Origin: Roseovarius sp. UBA6167
Lineage (GTDB): Bacteria > Pseudomonadota > Alphaproteobacteria > Rhodobacterales > Rhodobacteraceae
Direction of reading: 5' to 3'
Assembly: GCA_002428225.1 (NCBI GenBank)
Contig: DIUD01000021.1
Location: 289 to 6,811 of the forward strand
Length of the DNA: 6,523 nt
Shown in pieces: positions 4,826-6,523 of the stretch. Below the pieces are notes generated by a model. The model saw only the letters and a program-made list of their open reading frames with translations. It made no database searches and was not told the DNA's origin. Position numbers and translations under genes: made by a program. The number at the start of each line of letters is the position of its first letter. Within the stretch, counting starts at the first letter, position 1.

Positions 4826-5143
4826 TCAGGCACTGGATCGCAAGTCCAGTGACCAGATCAGGCGTTCGCGGTCACGCACCGGCTCTCCCTGAATGGTGAA
4901 GCTGTCGGCCCCGATCACGATCAGATCGCCGGGGCGGGGTTCCTGCAGGTCGGACACGCGGACGTCCACCATCATGGTGTCGCTGACAAAGCGGCCCGCG
5001 CCGAATTCGGTGATGCGATCCGGGGCGCGGGCAATGATGCGGATCGGGCGTTTCTCGGATGTGGTGGCGGAGATCCAGACAGCGGCCGCCGCCATGGACG
5101 GGTTGGCATAGATCCGATCCATGGCGGCGGCGAAGATGGTCAT
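4826..5143 (-). CDS. Phage head-tail attachment protein (gpFII-like)
   Basis: ATG at 5143-5141 is preceded by AGGGG eight bases upstream and gives 105 residues. The product resembles small Rhodobacterales prophage proteins that close the capsid portal and join it to the tail (lambda gpFII-like). Typical marks are an N-terminal FAAAMDRIYANPSMAAAAVW (4-23), IIARAPDRITEFGAGRF (36-52), VRVSDLQEPRPGDLIVIG (61-78) and the C-terminal FTIQGEPVRDRERLIWSLDLR (82-102). The full length appears intact. It begins 18 bases after the capsid remnant stop, the expected order in a head gene cluster. The next gene in that order, DUF6441, has been pushed away by the inserted GlsB/YeaQ gene. A perfect 7-base hairpin overlaps its last codons (4831-4851). 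The structural role comes from the family and position, not from a catalytic motif. Confidence 0.8.
   Translation of the reverse strand: MTIFAAAMDRIYANPSMAAAAVWISATTSEKRPIRIIARAPDRITEFGAGRFVSDTMMVDVRVSDLQEPRPGDLIVIGADSFTIQGEPVRDRERLIWSLDLRSSA
4831..4851. repeat. Hairpin in the last codons of the head-tail gene
   Basis: CACTGGA-7 nt-TCCAGTG has perfect arms and ends two bases before the stop codon on the minus strand. No T-tract follows, so a simple terminator is unlikely. It may affect the mRNA end or be chance in coding DNA. Confidence 0.3.
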
Positions 5144-5161
5144 GATGATTGCCCCTGCCGG

Positions 5162-5527
5162 TCAGTTCGAGCTGTGCAGGCGGATCGCGATGCGGGGCCG
5201 CTTGTTGACCGGCAAGATCGAGTTTTCCGTCATCAGGTCGATCCAGCGGCCCTTTTCATCCAGATGCTGGCGGGCGTAGAGCGGCAGGCCGATGGTGTTG
5301 GCCGCCTCCAGCAGGTTGGCCGGGACGCCGTAGGTGGTGAAGGTGTCCATAGTGCCAAGCGGGAAGGCGATGCCCTCGCTCGCCGGGATCAGGCGTTCGG
5401 TGGCATTGGTGGAGAGCGTCACGGTGCCCGCGTATGTCTCGAACACGATGCCTGCGAAGGGGAAATTGCGGCGCATGTCCTGGCGCAATGGCTGTGCGCC
5501 AGTGGCGGCGTAGAACTTGTAGGCACC
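5162..5527 (-). pseudogene. Phage major capsid protein E, C-terminal third only (5' end deleted)
   Basis: The frame is open from just after a TAG (5530-5528) to TGA at 5164-5162, 121 codons. Its content (AYKFYAATGAQPLRQDMRRNF, FAGIVFETYAG, ATERLIPASEGIAFPLGTMDTF, LPLYARQHLDEKGRWIDLMTEN, LPVNKRPRIAIRLHSS) is the C-terminal part of the lambda gpE-like major capsid family, whose members have about 330-350 residues. About two thirds of the protein is missing. Similarity starts near 5524, next to the in-frame stop, so the deletion junction lies close to 5525. The first usable start would be a TTG at 5488 with no ribosome site, so a stable product is unlikely. It heads the surviving capsid, head-tail, DUF6441 series. 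This remnant shows that the prophage cannot build heads by itself. Confidence 0.85.
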
Positions 5528-5749
5528 CTATGGGACACTGCCCATGGTCCTCGCGCCGGCTGCGAACGCAGGCCTCAAGTTCAAGGCGCCCTGCAGGGGA
5601 AGAAATCCGGGACGGATCACGCGCATAGTTGAATCGCTCTCACCCCCTCGTCAACCCGTCAGAATTTGCGTCCCCAAGGACTCGTAGTACACACCGATCA
5701 AAAGAAGAAAGACTCGGCGGCAGCACGTCCGCTTTGGGGCGGGCTCGCG

Positions 5750-5765
5750 CCATTCGCTGCGCGCA
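5750..5765 (-). repeat. 16-bp repeat, copy B (inverted relative to 3397-3412)
   Basis: The minus strand reads GCGCGCAGCGAATGGC, identical to the plus strand at 3397-3412, about 2.3 kb away. The two copies flank the phage head-gene remnants (3596-5527) in opposite orientation. Confidence 0.6.
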
Positions 5766-5828
5766 TCACGAACGACAGCAAAGGACCGCGCGCGTCACGA
5801 CGGGAAGCCGAAATTCGCAAGTTTGCAG

Positions 5829-5868
5829 CGCCCGCGCCCGGGCGGGCCGGGGCGCTGGGGCCCCGGCC
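5829..5868. repeat. GC-only hairpin block downstream of pckA
   Basis: GGCCGGGGC (5845-5853) and GCCCCGGCC (5860-5868) form a perfect 9-bp stem with a 6-base loop. Just to the left, 5829-5846 adds more self-complementary GC sequence around GCCCGGGC. It lies beyond the pckA terminator and could act as a second, read-through stop. It has no T-run. Confidence 0.5.
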
Positions 5869-5882
5869 ATGCCGCAGGCCCG

Positions 5883-5900
5883 AAAAGGACGCCCCCGTCC
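5883..5900 (-). terminator. Intrinsic terminator of pckA
   Basis: On the minus strand GGACG-GGGG-CGTCC is followed directly by TTTT, starting five bases after the pckA stop. The stem is short but entirely strong pairs apart from one A-T. Position and T-run make it a convincing Rho-independent terminator, isolating pckA from the prophage side. Confidence 0.75.
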
Positions 5901-5905
5901 AAAGA

Positions 5906-6523
5906 TCAGCCGATGGCGGCGGCCTTCACATCCTCGTCGATGAACGGGACGTATTGGGCGAAGTTGTCGGCGAACATCTGCACCAGTTTCGCCGCCTGCG
6001 CGTCATAGGCGTCGCCGTTGTCCCAGGTGCGGCGCGGATCGAGCAGGACCTCGGCCACGCCGGGGACCGATACCGGCACCTCGAAGCCGAAATTCGGATC
6101 CTTGCGGAACTCGACCTCGCCGAGCGAGCCGTCGAGCGCCGCCGAGAGCAGCGCGCGGGTGGCGCGGATCGGCATCCGCGAGCCCACGCCATAGGCGCCG
6201 CCCGTCCAGCCGGTATTGACCAGCCAGCAGGTCGCGCCGTGCTTGGCGATTTTGTCGCGCAGGAGGTTGCCATAGACCTCGGGGCGGCGCGGCATGAACG
6301 GCGCGCCGAAACAGGTCGAGAAGGTGGGCTCCGGCTCGGTGACGCCGCGCTCGGTGCCCGCCACCTTGGAGGTAAAGCCCGACAGGAAGTGATACATCGC
6401 CTGCGCCGGGGTCAGTCGGGCGATGGGCGGCAGCACGCCGAACGCATCGCAGGTCAGCATGATGATGTTCCTGGGATGCCCGCCAAGCGAGGTGGGCGAT
6501 GCGTTGGAGATATACTCCAGCGG
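5906..6523 (-). CDS. pckA: Phosphoenolpyruvate carboxykinase (ATP), C-terminal 205 residues (runs off right edge)
   Basis: The enzyme converts oxaloacetate and ATP to phosphoenolpyruvate, CO2 and ADP, the entry step of gluconeogenesis, in the cytoplasm. The frame is open from the window edge to TGA at 5908-5906. Diagnostic stretches, counted from the first visible residue, are PLEYISNASP (1-10), GHPRNIIMLTCDAFGVLPP (15-33), AMYHFLSGFTSKVAGTERG (42-60) with the catalytic Arg of GTERG at 59 (E. coli Arg333), EPTFSTCFGAPF (65-76), WLVNTGWTGG (100-109) and SRMPIRATRALL (115-126), part of the nucleotide site. The P-loop (GLSGTGKTTL-like) and metal ligands lie outside the window. Family length is about 530 residues, so the last two fifths are here, and they are intact. 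It is a core gene, expressed away from the prophage side with its own terminator; its promoter is outside the window. Confidence 0.97.
   Translation of the reverse strand, partial: PLEYISNASPTSLGGHPRNIIMLTCDAFGVLPPIARLTPAQAMYHFLSGFTSKVAGTERGVTEPEPTFSTCFGAPFMPRRPEVYGNLLRDKIAKHGATCWLVNTGWTGGAYGVGSRMPIRATRALLSAALDGSLGEVEFRKDPNFGFEVPVSVPGVAEVLLDPRRTWDNGDAYDAQAAKLVQMFADNFAQYVPFIDEDVKAAAIG

Larger units (their letters stand above)
5528..5882. other. Gene-free junction between the prophage remnant and pckA
   Basis: No frame here has a ribosome site with protein-like content. The left end (5528-5545) contains ATGGG-6 nt-CCCAT beside the capsid break point. The middle has low-order sequence in the Rhodobacterales intergenic style (CGTCCGCTTTGGGGCGGG near 5728) and the inverted 16-mer copy. 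The right part is a GC-only hairpin block that reaches the pckA terminator. This would be the place for an attachment site or a lost integrase region, but no integrase or direct repeat pair was found. Confidence 0.5.

Noticed and set aside
5529..5545. Possible insertion-sequence end (ATGGG-6 nt-CCCAT) at the capsid break point
   Set aside because: No transposase, matching inverted end or target duplication was found within the window.
5528..5943. Short plus-strand frames between the capsid remnant and pckA
   Set aside because: Arg/Ser-rich text typical of non-coding GC-rich DNA, no ribosome sites; the last overlaps the end of pckA.

Overview
The window looks like an accessory stretch of an alphaproteobacterial chromosome, most likely from the order Rhodobacterales. 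The reasons are the high GC content, a PckA of alphaproteobacterial type, and phage structural proteins (a DUF6441-type protein, a gpFII-like head-tail protein and a capsid E C-terminus) whose closest remembered relatives are Rhodobacteraceae prophages. No database search was possible, so family calls rest on remembered motifs and on length.

Layout from left to right. Positions 1-675 (minus) hold the N-terminal 160 residues of a large MmeI-like (single-chain, type IIL) restriction-modification methyltransferase that runs off the left edge. A 65-residue ORF precedes it with an ATGA overlap and looks like the stump of a helicase-type gene. Positions 790-1889 (minus) hold an Xre/MbcA-type antitoxin and a RES-domain toxin. 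They are coupled by a GTGA overlap, with a promoter and a 29-bp imperfect palindrome just upstream. Positions 1947-2803 (minus) hold an unrecognised 225-residue protein and a short truncated reading frame coupled to it; both are probably phage-derived. Positions 2892-3311 (plus) encode a small secreted DUF995-like protein. Positions 3312-3595 are gene-free.

Positions 3596-5527 are a broken phage head module on the minus strand: the capsid C-terminus (5' end lost), a head-tail attachment protein, and a DUF6441 protein. The order is the expected one, but a plus-strand GlsB/YeaQ membrane protein gene sits between the last two. Positions 5528-5882 are gene-free and hold a GC-only hairpin block and a 16-mer that also occurs, inverted, near 3400. 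Positions 5906-6523 (minus) are the last 205 residues of PckA, a housekeeping gluconeogenesis enzyme, followed by a good intrinsic terminator.

The overall picture is a core gene (pckA) bordering a decayed, rearranged prophage and a small defence/addiction cluster. Two small envelope genes stand on the strand opposite to the phage genes, as phage morons often do. I see no clearly unprecedented system. The parts most worth checking are the coupled 65-residue ORF in front of the methyltransferase, the TA operator, and the envelope cargo genes.
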